Origin: Lepas anatifera
Taxonomy: Eukaryota > Arthropoda > Thecostraca > Lepadidae
Length of the DNA stretch: 64,000 nucleotides
Direction: 5' to 3'
NCBI GenBank assembly: GCA_034440635.1
Contig: JAOTON010001596.1
Coordinates: forward strand, 1,699,501 to 1,763,500
Part shown: piece by piece, positions 35,999 to 47,470 of the stretch
Numbering within the stretch: the first letter of the stretch is position 1
How the letters are laid out: each line of letters opens with the position of its first letter
The notes under the pieces: model-generated
Told to the model about the DNA's origin: nothing
The model's input: only the letters and a program-made list of their open reading frames with translations
Database searches by the model: none
Position numbers and translations under genes: made by a program

Positions 35999-38067
35999 TT
36001 AACCCTCGCCCCAACGGGGGGAGCCATCGATGGCCCCCCTAAGGTTTTTCCGGGATAGCAGAAAAACGACGAGGCGCAGCACCACGGTTGAGGGCTCTAC
36101 CTCTCACTGCATCATTTTCCCATCATCCCTGAAATTTTTTACCCCGGGTAACCCAAGGTCAGGTCACCAGACGAGGTCAACCAAGGTCACCTCACTTGAC
36201 CTTTAGAGCTCTGTAAGAGCTACATTTCAAAGTCGATCGATTTGAAACTTCCTACACTTCATGACCCCTCCAGGGTCTACGAGGTGTATATCCGGGATTT
36301 TTCGATTTCGTGCCCTGAGGTCAGGTCACGAGGCGACCTCTCCCATTGGAAAAGCATGGGGAAAACCTATTTCATGATATAAAAGCCACAAAAGCGTTTG
36401 AAAATGCTCAGCTTGATCAGAAAAGCGTTCTTAGACACCCTTTCACGGATCCCAGGGGTCATATTTGCCCTTTGACTGTTCCAAGGTCATCCAAGGTCAC
36501 CAGAGGTCAAAAACAGTATTTTGACAATAACTTTTGACCTAATTGAGCTAGAGCGGTGAAACAAACACCATCGTGTTTGTCTGGTCACTGGCTTTCATTT
36601 GATATACGGCAAGGTTACTTTTTGACCTTTCGTGACCTCAGGTCATATTAGGTCACGAGGTGACCTCTGGCGGTCAAACCACTGGAGGGAGGTCTTTACG
36701 TTCCACATAGCGGAAAAAGTACTGGCAATTTTCTATCAAATGTACTTTACCAGGCCTCAATAGCTCTAATGACATAAGAGTTATGCCCAGTTTGCTTAAC
36801 CCTCGCACCACCGGGGGGCCATCGATGGCCCCCCTAAGGTTTTTCCGGGATAGCAGAAAAACGACGAGGCGCAGCACCGTGGTTGAGGGCTCTACCTCTC
36901 ACTGCATCATTTTCCCATCATCCCTAAAATTTTTTACCCCGGGTCACCCAAGGTCAGGTCACCAGACGAGGTCAACCAAGGTCACCTCACTTCACCTTTA
37001 GAGCTCTGTAAGAGCTACATTTCAAAGTCGATCGATTTGAAACTTCCTACACTTTATGACCCCTCTAGGGTCTACAAGGTGTATATCCGGGATTTTTCGA
37101 TTTCGTGCCCTGAGGTCAGGTCACGAGGCGACCTCTCCCATTGGAAAAGCATGGGGAAAAGCTATTTCATGATATAAAAGTCACAAAAATGATTGCAAAT
37201 ACTCAGACTGCTCAGAACAACGTTTTTGGACACCCTTTCACGGATCCCAGGGGTCATATTTGCCCTTTGACTTTTCCAAGGTCATCCAAGGTCACCAGAG
37301 GTCAAAAACAGTATTTTGACAATAACTTTTGACCTAATTGAGCTAGAGCGGTGAAACAAACACCATCGTGTTTGTCTTGTCACTGGCTTTCATTTGATAT
37401 ACGGCAAGGTCACTTTTTGACCTTTCGTGACCTCAGGTCATATTAGGTCACGAGGTGACCTCTGGCGGTCAAACCACTGGCGGGAGGTCTTTACGTTCCA
37501 CATAGCGGAAAAAGTACTGGCAATTTGCTATCAAATGTACTTTACCAGGCCTCAATAGCTCTAATGACGTAAGAGTTATGCCCAGTTTGCTTAATCATTG
37601 CATATTTGAGTGAAAATAGCCGATCTTGACCTAATTTGACCTCTGGAGGTCAAACCATTGACCTGAGCACTAAAACATGCGAAGTAATTTCTTACTGAAT
37701 TCACGCGAGCTTTCTAATGCACTTTGCAGATTTGCGCTAACGCCTATATTTTCGGAGTTAGAGGGGGGGCCATCGATGGCCCCCTCCGGTGGGGCGAAGG
37801 TGGCGCCGGACCCCCGGTGGGGCGCGGGTTAATCATTGCATATTTGAGTGAAAATAGCCGATCTTGACCTAATTTAACCTCTGGAGGTCAAACCATTGAC
37901 CTGAGCACTAAAACATGCGAAGTAATTTCTTACTGAATTCACGTGAGCTTTCTATTGCACTTTGCAGATTTGCGCTAACGCCCATATTTTCGGAGTTAGA
38001 GGGGGGCCATCGATGGCCCCCCGGTGGGGCGAAGGTGGCGCCGGACCCCCGGTGGGGCGCTGGTTAA
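35999..38067 (+). mobile_element. TTAACCC element, outer copy, split by a second copy of its own family
   Basis: It is bounded by TTAA at 35999-36002 and 38064-38067 and inserted in satellite. The left part (35999-36799) and the right part (37829-38067) together make one family member. The break falls exactly at the internal TTAA that reads CAGTTTGCTTAATCATTGC in uninterrupted copies. Subterminal GCCATCGATGGC palindromes are present at both ends. AGGTCA hexamers are dense; non-coding. Confidence 0.92.
36796..37832 (+). mobile_element. TTAACCC element, inner copy nested in its relative
   Basis: It is bounded by TTAA at 36796-36799 and 37829-37832, with ends TTAACCCTCGCACC and GGTGGGGCGCGGGTTAA. 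A GGCCATCGATGGCC palindrome lies near both ends. Its own internal TTAA at 37591-37594 is intact and empty. It is about 1037 bp, non-coding, and the best full-length reference for the family in this window. Confidence 0.92.
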
Positions 38068-39040
38068 TCCGCAGAGTGCTGATCTCAGGAGGCCCTTGAG
38101 GGATTTTGGGGCTTTGAGAGTAATTCCCAGAGGTGCTCCCGAATTTTGGTCTCACGGCTCCGATTTAGCCTTAGACCTCTGAGGGCTAATCTGGGCTTCC
38201 GAGAGTCAGTCTCGGGAGTGCCGTGCCAAATACTCAGTTTCAGGGGTGGTTCCACGCCTCCCTCATCGAGTGTTAGTCTCGGGGGCGACCCAGGGTTAGT
38301 CTCAGAGGGCTGTCGGAAGTCATTCCCAGCCCCCGCCTCACCCCAGAGACAGCCTCAGGGGATCCCCAAGAGCTAATCTGGATGGCCCCGAGTGTCAGTC
38401 TCAGCCCCCTCCCCAGAGCAAATCTGGGGGGGGCCGATAAATAGGCCCAGAGGTGCTGCCGATAACTAATCTAGGGAGCCCCGAGAGATTCTCAGGAGTC
38501 CACAATTTTGGTCAAGAGGCGCCGTGAATCAGTATCAGAGACTCCCTGAGATCTAATCGGGAGAGGGGCCGGAAATTAACCTTGTGAGTAGCGCCAAGTG
38601 TTGGTCTTGACGGCCCCAGAGCTAGTCTCAGGTCCCCAAGAACTGATCTCGGAAGCCCGAGTTATATTCAGGGGGCCTTTCAGTTCTATAGTGTAAGGAG
38701 GGCCGGAGAGCTAATCTCAGAGATCCGACAATTAGTCTCACGAGGACTCCAGGAGTTAGTCTCAGGGGTTCCCAGAAGCTGCCCTCAAGTGTCCCCAAAA
38801 GCTAGTCTCAGCGAGCATTCCTCTCCTTCCTCCCCCTCCTCTCAAAGTTATCCTCAGGGCCTCACGAGAGTAAGTTCCAGGGAGTCCCAGTAGGTAGTCT
38901 CATGGTACCCCCAAATGCTGGTTTTGGGGACGTAAGTACTGATTTGCGGGAAAAGTGTTGTTTTCGGGGGTCCCAGATACTGGTTTCTGCGCCGTGTCAA
39001 GTGCTAGGCCCCTGGAGATCTCTGCTCGACCCAGGAGTCA
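38068..39040 (+). repeat. Degenerate GGTCTCAG satellite, continued
   Basis: Words such as GAGAGTCAGTCTCGGG, AGTTAGTCTCAGGGG and CTAATCTCAGAG continue the array at a lower repeat fidelity. No gene is seen. Confidence 0.7.
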
Positions 39041-40261
39041 GGGGGCGGGGGCGGTGGGTGATGGTCCTGGATGGCTTAACACTGGCATAGCAATACAAGC
39101 CCTGTACAAAGCCTATCAGAGACCTAAAGTCCAAGGAAGTACTCACCTCCCCAAGCCCCCGGGATCTCCAACCAATGGCTAGGGAGGAGTGAGCGGTTTC
39201 ATCAGTAGGACTGTCCATGGAATAGGTTTTATATAGCATCTGGGGCACACTCATATATCCTTTTTATTGAGCGTCATTTTTCCTTTCCGTTTCTTTTAGA
39301 TTTTAGAATACAATCCAGAGATATTGCTTGAGATCCTAGGCTCAAAGAAGATTTCGAAAATCATATGACTGAAAAATTTATATATTCCCATTGCGTACCA
39401 AAAAGGCAAATTGAAACATATTGATCAGGCACCATTCCTGAAGGAAAGGCAAAAATTAATCTAATTTTAGCATCCATAATAGCAAATCGAACAGGGAATT
39501 TGGAACTTAAGCTGGTTTTTCAATCTATTAGCTTAGGCCCAATAACTACCGTCCTAAATATTCTGAAATAAACAACTTTCAAATATTTTCGTAGGAAACC
39601 AGAAAAACAAGGAGAATGACACACATTGATGAGCATAATCCCAAAAAGAAAAATAGGTATGCAAGGCTTAAAATAACAATGACAGAGTAATCCAAGGCGA
39701 TAATTATCTCAGGGGCCTATTGTTTCGGTAATTTGCTCATTTACAACATAGCAAGGGTAAGAAAGTAACTCTGGTGAATTCATCAAGATCTTTCCGCGGA
39801 ATAGATGGTATATGACGTCCGGAATACACCACCATCCACCATATCCCTTGTATTTTTATTCATTTTTTCCATTTCTTTGGAAACTTTCTGATTAAAGAGT
39901 TCATTAATTCGACACCCGGAAAAAATTGGTAATCATTTTCCGTAGAAGACCATTTATTCGTACTCAAAACGACTGACCTTCAATGACTTCATAGCTGATT
40001 ACCAGAGTGAATTGAGGTAAAGTCAGGTTTAACATCATGCACGCAGCAGCATTTGATTTCCGAAATGTGCCACAAAACTGTTATTATAGCCACGCTGTCA
40101 TATAGGTATGGGCCAGCCTTAATATTTGGTGACCTAAACTTACCAACACTTGGTCGGATCGAGAAAAATCAAACTATAAACAAATAACAAACACTTAAAA
40201 ATGGATAGAAAAATTTCCGTCGTGTAAATGTTATAATGCCAAAATATTATACGACACATAT
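39041..40261. other. Unique centre of the inverted structure; non-coding
   Basis: AT-rich sequence without satellite units, separating the plus-oriented and minus-oriented satellite blocks. No coding frame of note. Confidence 0.5.
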
Positions 40262-42690
40262 AGGAGATGGGCCTTGACTACTAAGGGGCCCCCGGCCTGG
40301 GGCCCCCCGACGGTAGTCGGACCCCCTTGGCCGAGTCCTGGCTACGCCACTGCATGGGACCAAGATCAAAAGGCCCGTGGGATCAATCTTGAGGCCCCTG
40401 GGACCAAGTTCAGGCCCCTGAGACCAACTCAGGGCCCCTGAGACCAAGGTCAGGGCCCGCGAGATCAATGTTCGATAATCCGGAGCTCTTGATATCGATG
40501 ATCAAGGGCCCCTGAGACCATGCTCGTGGAGCACACTGAGACCAAGCTTGGGGATCCTCTGAGACCAAGCTCTGGGCTCCCCTGAGACCAGGATCCAAAG
40601 GCCCGTGAGACCAAGATCGAAAGGATCGTGGGACCAAGTTTGGGGCCCTGAGACCAAGCTCAGGCCCCTTAGACCAACTCGGGGCCCCTGAGACCAAGCT
40701 CGGGAGCCCATGAGACCCAGATCGAAAGGCCCATGAGACCAAGATCGAAAGGCCCGTGGGACCAATCTTGGGGCCCCTGGGACCAAGTTCGGGCCCCTGA
40801 GACCAACTCAGGGCCCCTGAGACCAAGCTCAGGGGCCCCCGATATCAATGTTCAATAATCCGGAGCCCTTGATACCGATGATCGAGGTGCCCCTGAGACC
40901 GCGCTCGTGGAGCCCACTGAGACCAAGCTTGGTGTCCTCTGAGACTAAAGTTAGGGCGTTCTCTGAGACCAGGCTCGGGGGCCCTTGAGACCAAGCTCGG
41001 AGGCCCCCTGAAACCAAGACCGAAAAGCCCGTGAGACCACGATCGAAAATCCCGTGGGAACAAGATCAAAAGGCCCGTGGCATCGAGTTTGAAGCCCCTG
41101 AGACCAAGCTCGGGGGTCCCCTGAAACCAAGCTCAGGCTGCCCTGATACCAAGTTCAGGAAGTCCCCTGAGACCAAGCTCAGGCCACCCTGAGATCTGGT
41201 TCAGGGGGTCCCAGGATCAATGTTCAATACTTCGGAGCCCCCGATATCGACGATCATGGGGCCCCTGAGACCAAGCCCATGGCGCCCCCTGACACTAGGC
41301 TCAGGCCACTGAGACCAAGCTCGGGGGATACCAAGACCGAAAGGCCGTGAGACCAAGATCAAAAGGCCCGTGGGACCAATCTTGTGGCCCCTGAGACCAG
41401 GCTCGGGTTCCTGAGACTAACTCGGGGCGCCTGAGACCAAGCTCAGGGGCCCCCGATATCAATGTTTGATAATCCTGAGTCCTTGATACCGATGATCGAG
41501 GGCCTCTGGGACCAAGCTTGTGGAGCCCCTGAGACCAAGCTCAGGCCACTGAGGACAAGCTTGTGGAGCCCCCTGAGACCAAGCTCAGGCCACTGAGGAC
41601 AAGCTCGGGGGTCCCCTGAGACCAAACTCGTGGAGCCCACTGAGATCAAGCTCAGGCCACTAAGACCAAGCTTGGGGGTCCTCTGAGACTAAGTTTAGGG
41701 GTCCTCTGAGACCAAGCTCGGGGGTCCCCTGCAACTAAGTTCGGGGTCCCCTGACACCAAGCTTTGGGGGCCCTGAGACCAAGCTCGGGGGCTCCCTGAG
41801 ACCAACTCGGGGGCTCCCTGAGACCAAGACCGAAAGACCGTGAGACCAAGATAAAAACGCCCGTGGAACCAATCTTAAGATCGGTCCCACGGGCCTTCTT
41901 AAGATCTTAATACTAAGATCCCAGGGGCTCCCAATTTGGGCCCCTGGGCCAAGTTCAGAACCCTGAGACCAACTCAGGACCCATAAGACCAAGCTCCAGG
42001 TGCCCCCGATATCAATGTTCGCTAATCCGGAGCCCTCGATAGCGATGATCGAGGGACCCCTGACACCAAGCTCGGGGAGCCCCTGAGGCCAAGTTCGGGC
42101 CACTGAAACCAAGCTCGGTGGTCCCCTGGGACCAAGTTCGGGGGTTTCCTGAAACAAAGCTCGGGGGGCACCTGAGACCAAGCTTGGGATCCCAGAGACC
42201 AAGCTCAAGGGACCCCTGACCCCACGCTCGGGGCCCCTGAGACCAAGATCGAAAGGCCCGTGAGATCAAGACCGAAAGGCTGGTGGGACAAAGAAGAAAA
42301 GGTCCGTGGGACCAAGCTTGGGCCCCCAGAGACCAAGCTCGGGGTCCCTGAGACCAACTCAGGGCCCCCTGAGACTAAGCTCAGTTGGCCCCAAGATCAA
42401 TGTTTGATACTTCGGAGCCCTCGATACCGGAGTACCCCTGAGACCAGGCTCGGGGAACTCCCCGAGACCAACCAAGGGCCACTGAGACCAAGCTCGGGGA
42501 CCCCGAGATCAAGTTTGGAGGGCAATCTGACATTAAGCTCGGGGGTCCCCGAGATTAAGCTCGGAGGGCAGTCGTACACTAAGCTCCGGGGCCCCTGAGA
42601 TCAAGCCCAGGGGCCCTCTGAAACTAAGTTCGGGGGTCCCGTGCGACCAAGCTCAGGGGCCGTCCAGTTCAATGCTCGTGTTTTCCAGTG
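40262..42690 (-). repeat. GAGCTTGGTCTCAG satellite, right block in inverse orientation
   Basis: The same units appear as their complement (CTGAGACCAAGCTC), with the GATATCAATGTTCGATAATCCG marker recurring. Minus-strand open frames up to 157 codons are repeat by-products. The start near 40262 has the GTAGTCGGACCCCCTTGG...CTGGCTACGCCACTGCAT junction that also closes satellite segments at 32610 and 35480. Confidence 0.88.
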
Positions 42691-42749
42691 CACAAGATCT
42701 GCCCAAGGGGGTCCGTGGTCCCCAACGACTCCTCTGGCTACGCCACTGA

Positions 42750-43128
42750 TCTGGACACGTCTTTGCCAATTGCACCTCTTCCCAGCTTTCTGAACACGCC
42801 GCTGAATAAATCATCCCCACCAGCAGTCTTTTGGAGACGCCTTTTCCACTTTCAACCCCTTCCGAACAGTCTGAGACCACTCTGTACAATGTACTTTTTC
42901 CAACACTCTGAGATCGCTTTTGTACTATATATCTTTTTTTAGCACTCTGAGCACGCCTGTCTGCATTACATGCTCCTACTAGCAGTCTCCTGGACACGCC
43001 TTTGCCAACTGTACCCTTTTCCTAACCTTCTGAGCACGCCTCTGTAGAATGCATCTCGTTGCCAGCAGTCTCGTTTGAACGCCTTTTCCAACTGCACCCC
43101 TTTCCAGCAGTCTTAACACGCCTCTGTC
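42750..43128. repeat. Degenerate tandem repeat of about 75-90 bp, right arm
   Basis: Inverse counterpart of 29396-29790, with GGACACGCCTTTGCCAA and CTGAGCACGCCTCTGTA words. Confidence 0.65.
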
Positions 43129-43129
43129 G

Positions 43130-43361
43130 CATAGGCGAATCCAGGGGGCAGAGGTCCCGCGCCCTCCCCCGATCAGCCCTCGGCGCCCCCTGCAAGGTCT
43201 ATGTCGCCCCCTGAAATGTAGCTTTCCATCCCCGCTCCGGTTGCGAAAATCAGCACCCACCAATAAGATTTTGTGCTCACCTGATAGGTTTTGCCGGTCA
43301 AAAGTGGTGTCCCCTGTTCTGGATGGTGCCTCCCTTGCCCGAAGTCCTGAATCCGCCTATG
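43130..43361 (-). mobile_element. CATAGGCGG-ended MITE, copy 4 (in right inverted arm)
   Basis: The ends CATAGGCGAATCCAGG and CCTGAATCCGCCTATG are flanked by CTCTGTCG (43122-43129) and CGCTGTCG (43362-43369), an 8-bp duplication with one mismatch. It is the mirror partner of 29163-29395. Confidence 0.8.
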
Positions 43362-44255
43362 CGCTGTCGTTGTTTCTTGTGTTCACAACGTTTTAAGTGC
43401 GCCCCTGGTCCTGGTATGGGGAATTATTGATATCTTGGGATATGGGGAAGAATGCGGGGTTATTTCTGATCTGGTATGCAATTTTCGGTTCCGGGCATGA
43501 ACACCAATAGCAACAGAAGGTATTCCGCTGTAATAAAAGTAGTGAGGTTTTTACCTATGATTTTTCAGTTGTCCTGGAAAGGAACATCGTAAAAAGCTAC
43601 AAATTTTAAAAATGACTATTATTAGCTCGGTATATAGATTTTCTAAGCGATTGTTGTATTTATTCACGAGTTGAGTTTTGGCACCCAGCTCTGGTAGTCA
43701 TAGATCCTACTTCCGGTTGACAAAAAGTCTAATAAAACAGTTTCTAGTGAACGAAACTTCACCAAAAGATACAAATCTGTAGAAAAGGCAGACATATATT
43801 TCAAGACGAAAAAGCTAAGCAGTTGTTGCAATGGTTCGGATTTTGAGTTTTGGCAGTAGCATGAACACTAACGGCACCAAAAATTATTCCGCCGTAATAA
43901 AAGTAGTGTAATTTTAAACTTCAATTTTACAGTTGCCATGGAAAGAAACATCGTGAAAAGGTACAAATTTTAAGCATTACTATTTTTAGGTTGGCATAAA
44001 GATTTTCTAAGCGATTGTTACATTATTTCGTGAGTTGAGTTTTGGCACCTAGTTCTGGCAGTAACCGGCCCTACTTCCGGTTAACAAAAAGTCTAATAAA
44101 ACAGTTTTTAGTTGACGAAACCTCACCAAAAGATACAAATTTGTAGAAAAGGTAGTAATCTATTAGCATGCTGAAAAGCTAAGCAGTTACTGCAACGGTT
44201 CAGATTTTGAGTTTTGGCAGTTGGAGTCGGCAGTGTAGTAGCATGTCCCGCTTTT

Positions 44256-46578
44256 TTCTGCTTGAATTAAAAAATTGATGCTCGTTTTATTTTTATTGAT
44301 AAGTTTTCTATATACCTTCAATTTTGTAATATGTGTTCCCATTAAATTTAAGATTAGGCAGTAAGTCCAGGTTTCTAGGTTAGGTTTGAACTTTTAGAAT
44401 ATTGAAGGTTTGAGGGCGCTATTTCAACCAAGGTTCAAAGCTTAGTAAATATTTTCAACTGGTGGCACACTTGATGTCTTCCTGGCCCAATCTGCTAATA
44501 AAATGCCCATAAATGTGAAAGAAGATATATATTCCTAGCGACCCAGTCCACTCTCCTCCTCCTCGACCGGAAGTTACCTTCACCTGAGATGCCTTTAACA
44601 TGAGGTGCTTACATTTACTAGAAGCCTGAGCCCAAGCTCCAAGCTATGAAATGTTAATGGTTTAAAGATGCAAAAGAACTTTAATATCCCACTGTACTTC
44701 AACTGAAGTTTACCATGGACCTGCAATTTGCATTTATTTAATTTTATTCTTCACTGTCTTGTGTATCTATGCTGGTGCAATGTTTTTGTTCAATTTGGTG
44801 ATACACCACTAATGCTCAGAAAGAGGAAACCATTGTTAATGCTTTCTACACATAGTTGAATTATCTTCACCAGTAAGTGTAATGCTCTAATGATGTGGTT
44901 GTTATGCTTGTAAGTGAACTGGTCCTGCCTGTGCAAATACCCATAAAAATAATGAAAACTTCAACTTTATTAAGGGCCAGTCTGCAAAGTATGGCAAGAG
45001 GCCAGACAAGTCTCACCAGCCATCTAAAATTCTTGCACCGCCAGCCACAAACAATTCCCACCAGTCTGCCATATACCAGGGAGAAAAACACCATTTCCTA
45101 CCCACACCACACGATACTACCTCTCTTATTAGTTAGTTAAAGGACTTCCTTTAAGGCCCCCTCATGTGTCCTTATAACCATTCAGCCATTATTTGTTTGG
45201 TCTTCAGTGTCACCTTCCTCACACCAGTCTCACAAATTTGCACCAGGTTGATAAAATTTGCATCACTCGTTCCTGTCTCCAAGGGCAATCACACTGAGGA
45301 GATCTTGTTGAAAATGTCATACTTTGCACACTGGATTAAGAGAAACACCTCTACTGTTTTACAGGGTACTTGTTGAAGGTGAATTAAATATTAAATGAAA
45401 TATTAAAGATTTCAGATTGGTGTTCAAAATATTACTTTTATGGTTTGGATGCTGGAAAAATACTTCCAAACTTGGTAAATTTTCAATGGTGATGGGTAAA
45501 ATAATTTACTGGCACCTGTATGATGTCACAATTTGGCAGCTCATGACCATGAGCTGCCTTCACCAAAGGGCCGGTTCAATCCTGGGTAATAAAAGGCCCT
45601 GGAATGCCTCACAGCCTTCAATGAAACACAATGCGTGAATTCCAAAGATTTTAGGGTTTTTCTAGGCACTGAAATCTCAGGAGTGTCAGAATGGGTTGGG
45701 AAAAGGTGATTGGGGCTTCTCAATTTGTTGATTTCCAAGCCAAGACTAAAAGACAATTATGCTATTTTTCAGGGTCAATTGGACTATTTTCATGGAAAAA
45801 CTTTGTATCTCTGTCTCCACATGGTTGAGGGAAGGATTGAGAAGCAACTAACAGCTTGGCACTTTCCAGCTCTTACAGGTTGAATTGTTTATTTACAGCT
45901 AAGTAAACGTGGCTGCCAAATCTCAACTTAATGTACTGGAACAGGTGCATATTTTTCTGTACAGGATAATTTTCTAAAATTGTTAAAATCATTGGAGTCT
46001 GGTTGGGGAGTGCTCTCATATGAATATTAGTCACCTTTAACCCACCTAATGTGTTCACCAAGCCAGAATTTAGTATCATTTAGAGTGAGGTACAGTTTAT
46101 TTTGGTCAGCTGTTAGATAGTGTGAACTGTGATCTCAACTGACTAAAATTTTTCAGAAACCTAAACTAGTCAACATACAGATGAATCCAGGGGCATAAAG
46201 GGAAGCAGGTACCCCTTAGTCAAGTATTTAATGTCCCCCACTGATGTGCTATCCCCCCAATTGGTTTCTAACCCCCTCCCCACAGGATGTTGGTCATCTC
46301 AAAAAAGTCTCAGGCAGAAGGTATCAGCTCCTATGAGGGACAAGTTCTTGATTTCAGAAAACAATGAAAAGTAAAAACTTGGCCTTGACCTTGGCATATT
46401 TCTCTTTATGCTTGATTTTGCTCATGTGAAGAAGAGTGTCATGCAATGTAAGGAAGAAACAAATGCTTTGGGTACTGGAGTGAGTGGTATTTTGAGCTCT
46501 GGGCCTTGATGAGTTAGTGAAGAATTAAACATGCCTGGGTGTGGATCTCCCTAATATTAGCAAATAAGTTTGTTTCAG
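44256..46578. other. Non-coding flank upstream of the host gene
   Basis: AT-rich, with no repeats or domains recognised. Because the next exon is preceded by an acceptor-like TTTGTTTCAG, at least one upstream non-coding exon and the promoter may lie here or further left; none could be identified. Confidence 0.4.
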
Positions 46579-46736
46579 CCCAGCCTTGTAAGGTGCCAGC
46601 CCCTCCTCATCTGGCATGCTCTGGTGTGCGCTGAAGTGAAATGGTGCGTCCGGAGCTGGACTCCCGCGTTCGAGAATCCACGAGCCGAGGACCCTGGGTA
46701 CCAGCCCCAGGACAAAGCTCTCCAGCTGACAAAATG
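46579..46736 (+). CDS. Unrecognised coiled-coil gene, exon 1 (initiator ATG at 46641)
   Basis: TTTGTTTCAG before 46579 is a good acceptor, so 46579-46640 is probably 5' untranslated. In the reading frame a TGA at 46632 precedes the ATG at 46641, which sets the start. The frame gives MVRPELDSRVRESTSRG and ends PADKM at a donor (ATG|GTACAG) in phase 0, which fits the phase of the next exon. The alternative open frame through this exon would enter exon 2 in the wrong frame. No signal peptide or domain is recognised. Confidence 0.6.
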
Positions 46737-46855
46737 GTACAGTGCTCTTGCTTTGATGTGTTTTGTTGAGGTGTGATCTCCTGTATACCTTTCAACTAGG
46801 TCAATGGCCCATTGTCTTAAACAAGGCATTTTCCATAGTTTTGAAACCTGTCTCA

Positions 46856-46857
<2 letters not shown>

Positions 46858-46909
<52 letters not shown>
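46858..46909. repeat. (TA)n microsatellite in intron 1
   Basis: About 26 uninterrupted TA dinucleotides. Confidence 0.95.
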
Positions 46910-46911
<2 letters not shown>

Positions 46912-47095
46912 TTATTGCAAGTTGTGCTCCAGGTGTTGTTTGATGTTTCAACCCTGATTACGGCTGAGACTAGGGACAATTTTGATATTTACCATGTGTT
47001 GTTGCATTCGGTGTTGCCATGTCTTCAGTGCGTTCACTCCTTGTGTCATTGTCTCCCGTTGGCTGTGTGACTGCATCTGACTGTGTCTGGCTCAG

Positions 47096-47344
47096 CCGTC
47101 GCTGCAGAGCCGGCTGGCCGAGATGGAGGCGCTGGCCTCGATGTTGCCGCCCGACGCCGATGTGTCTCGAGGTCGCCACTCCCAGCAGAGTGGCCACTCC
47201 TCCGACGACCGACAGCTCCGCCGCGGAGGTCGCCACAGCGATCTGTCCAGCGGCTCCGACTGCCACGGCATGCCCGCCGTATCGCCTCTGAAGGCGCGCG
47301 CCGCCGACAAGCGCACCACCAGAACACGCCGAAAACCGACCAAG
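47096..47344 (+). CDS. Unrecognised coiled-coil gene, exon 2
   Basis: The acceptor GTGTCTGGCTCAG and donor AAG|GTACCA give 83 codons, phase 0 at both ends. The translation opens SLQSRLAEMEALASMLPPD, a short helix, and continues with a Ser/His/Arg-rich, probably disordered stretch (GRHSQQSGHSSDDRQLRRG) ending in a basic KRTTRTRRKPTK segment. Codon choice is GC-rich at third positions, unlike the surrounding intron. No family is recognised. Confidence 0.78.
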
Positions 47345-47470
47345 GTACCAGTGCAGGGATACCATATGTTAGTGGAGTGATTCGTGCGGCTGGGCGATTT
47401 CGGTGAACGGTGTACGAAATCCTGATTCACCGGGGGCTAATGGTTTGTTAGCTTTAAGACTTAATGGCGC

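Larger units (their letters stand above)
40262..44255 (-). repeat. Right arm of the large inverted repeat
   Basis: Mirror image of 28630-32210 as judged by ordered landmarks. It is longer than the left arm by about 500 bp, partly because the segment with TTTTGGCACC and ACTTCCGGTT occurs twice (about 43670-43740 and 44035-44085), a local tandem duplication. Confidence 0.82.
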
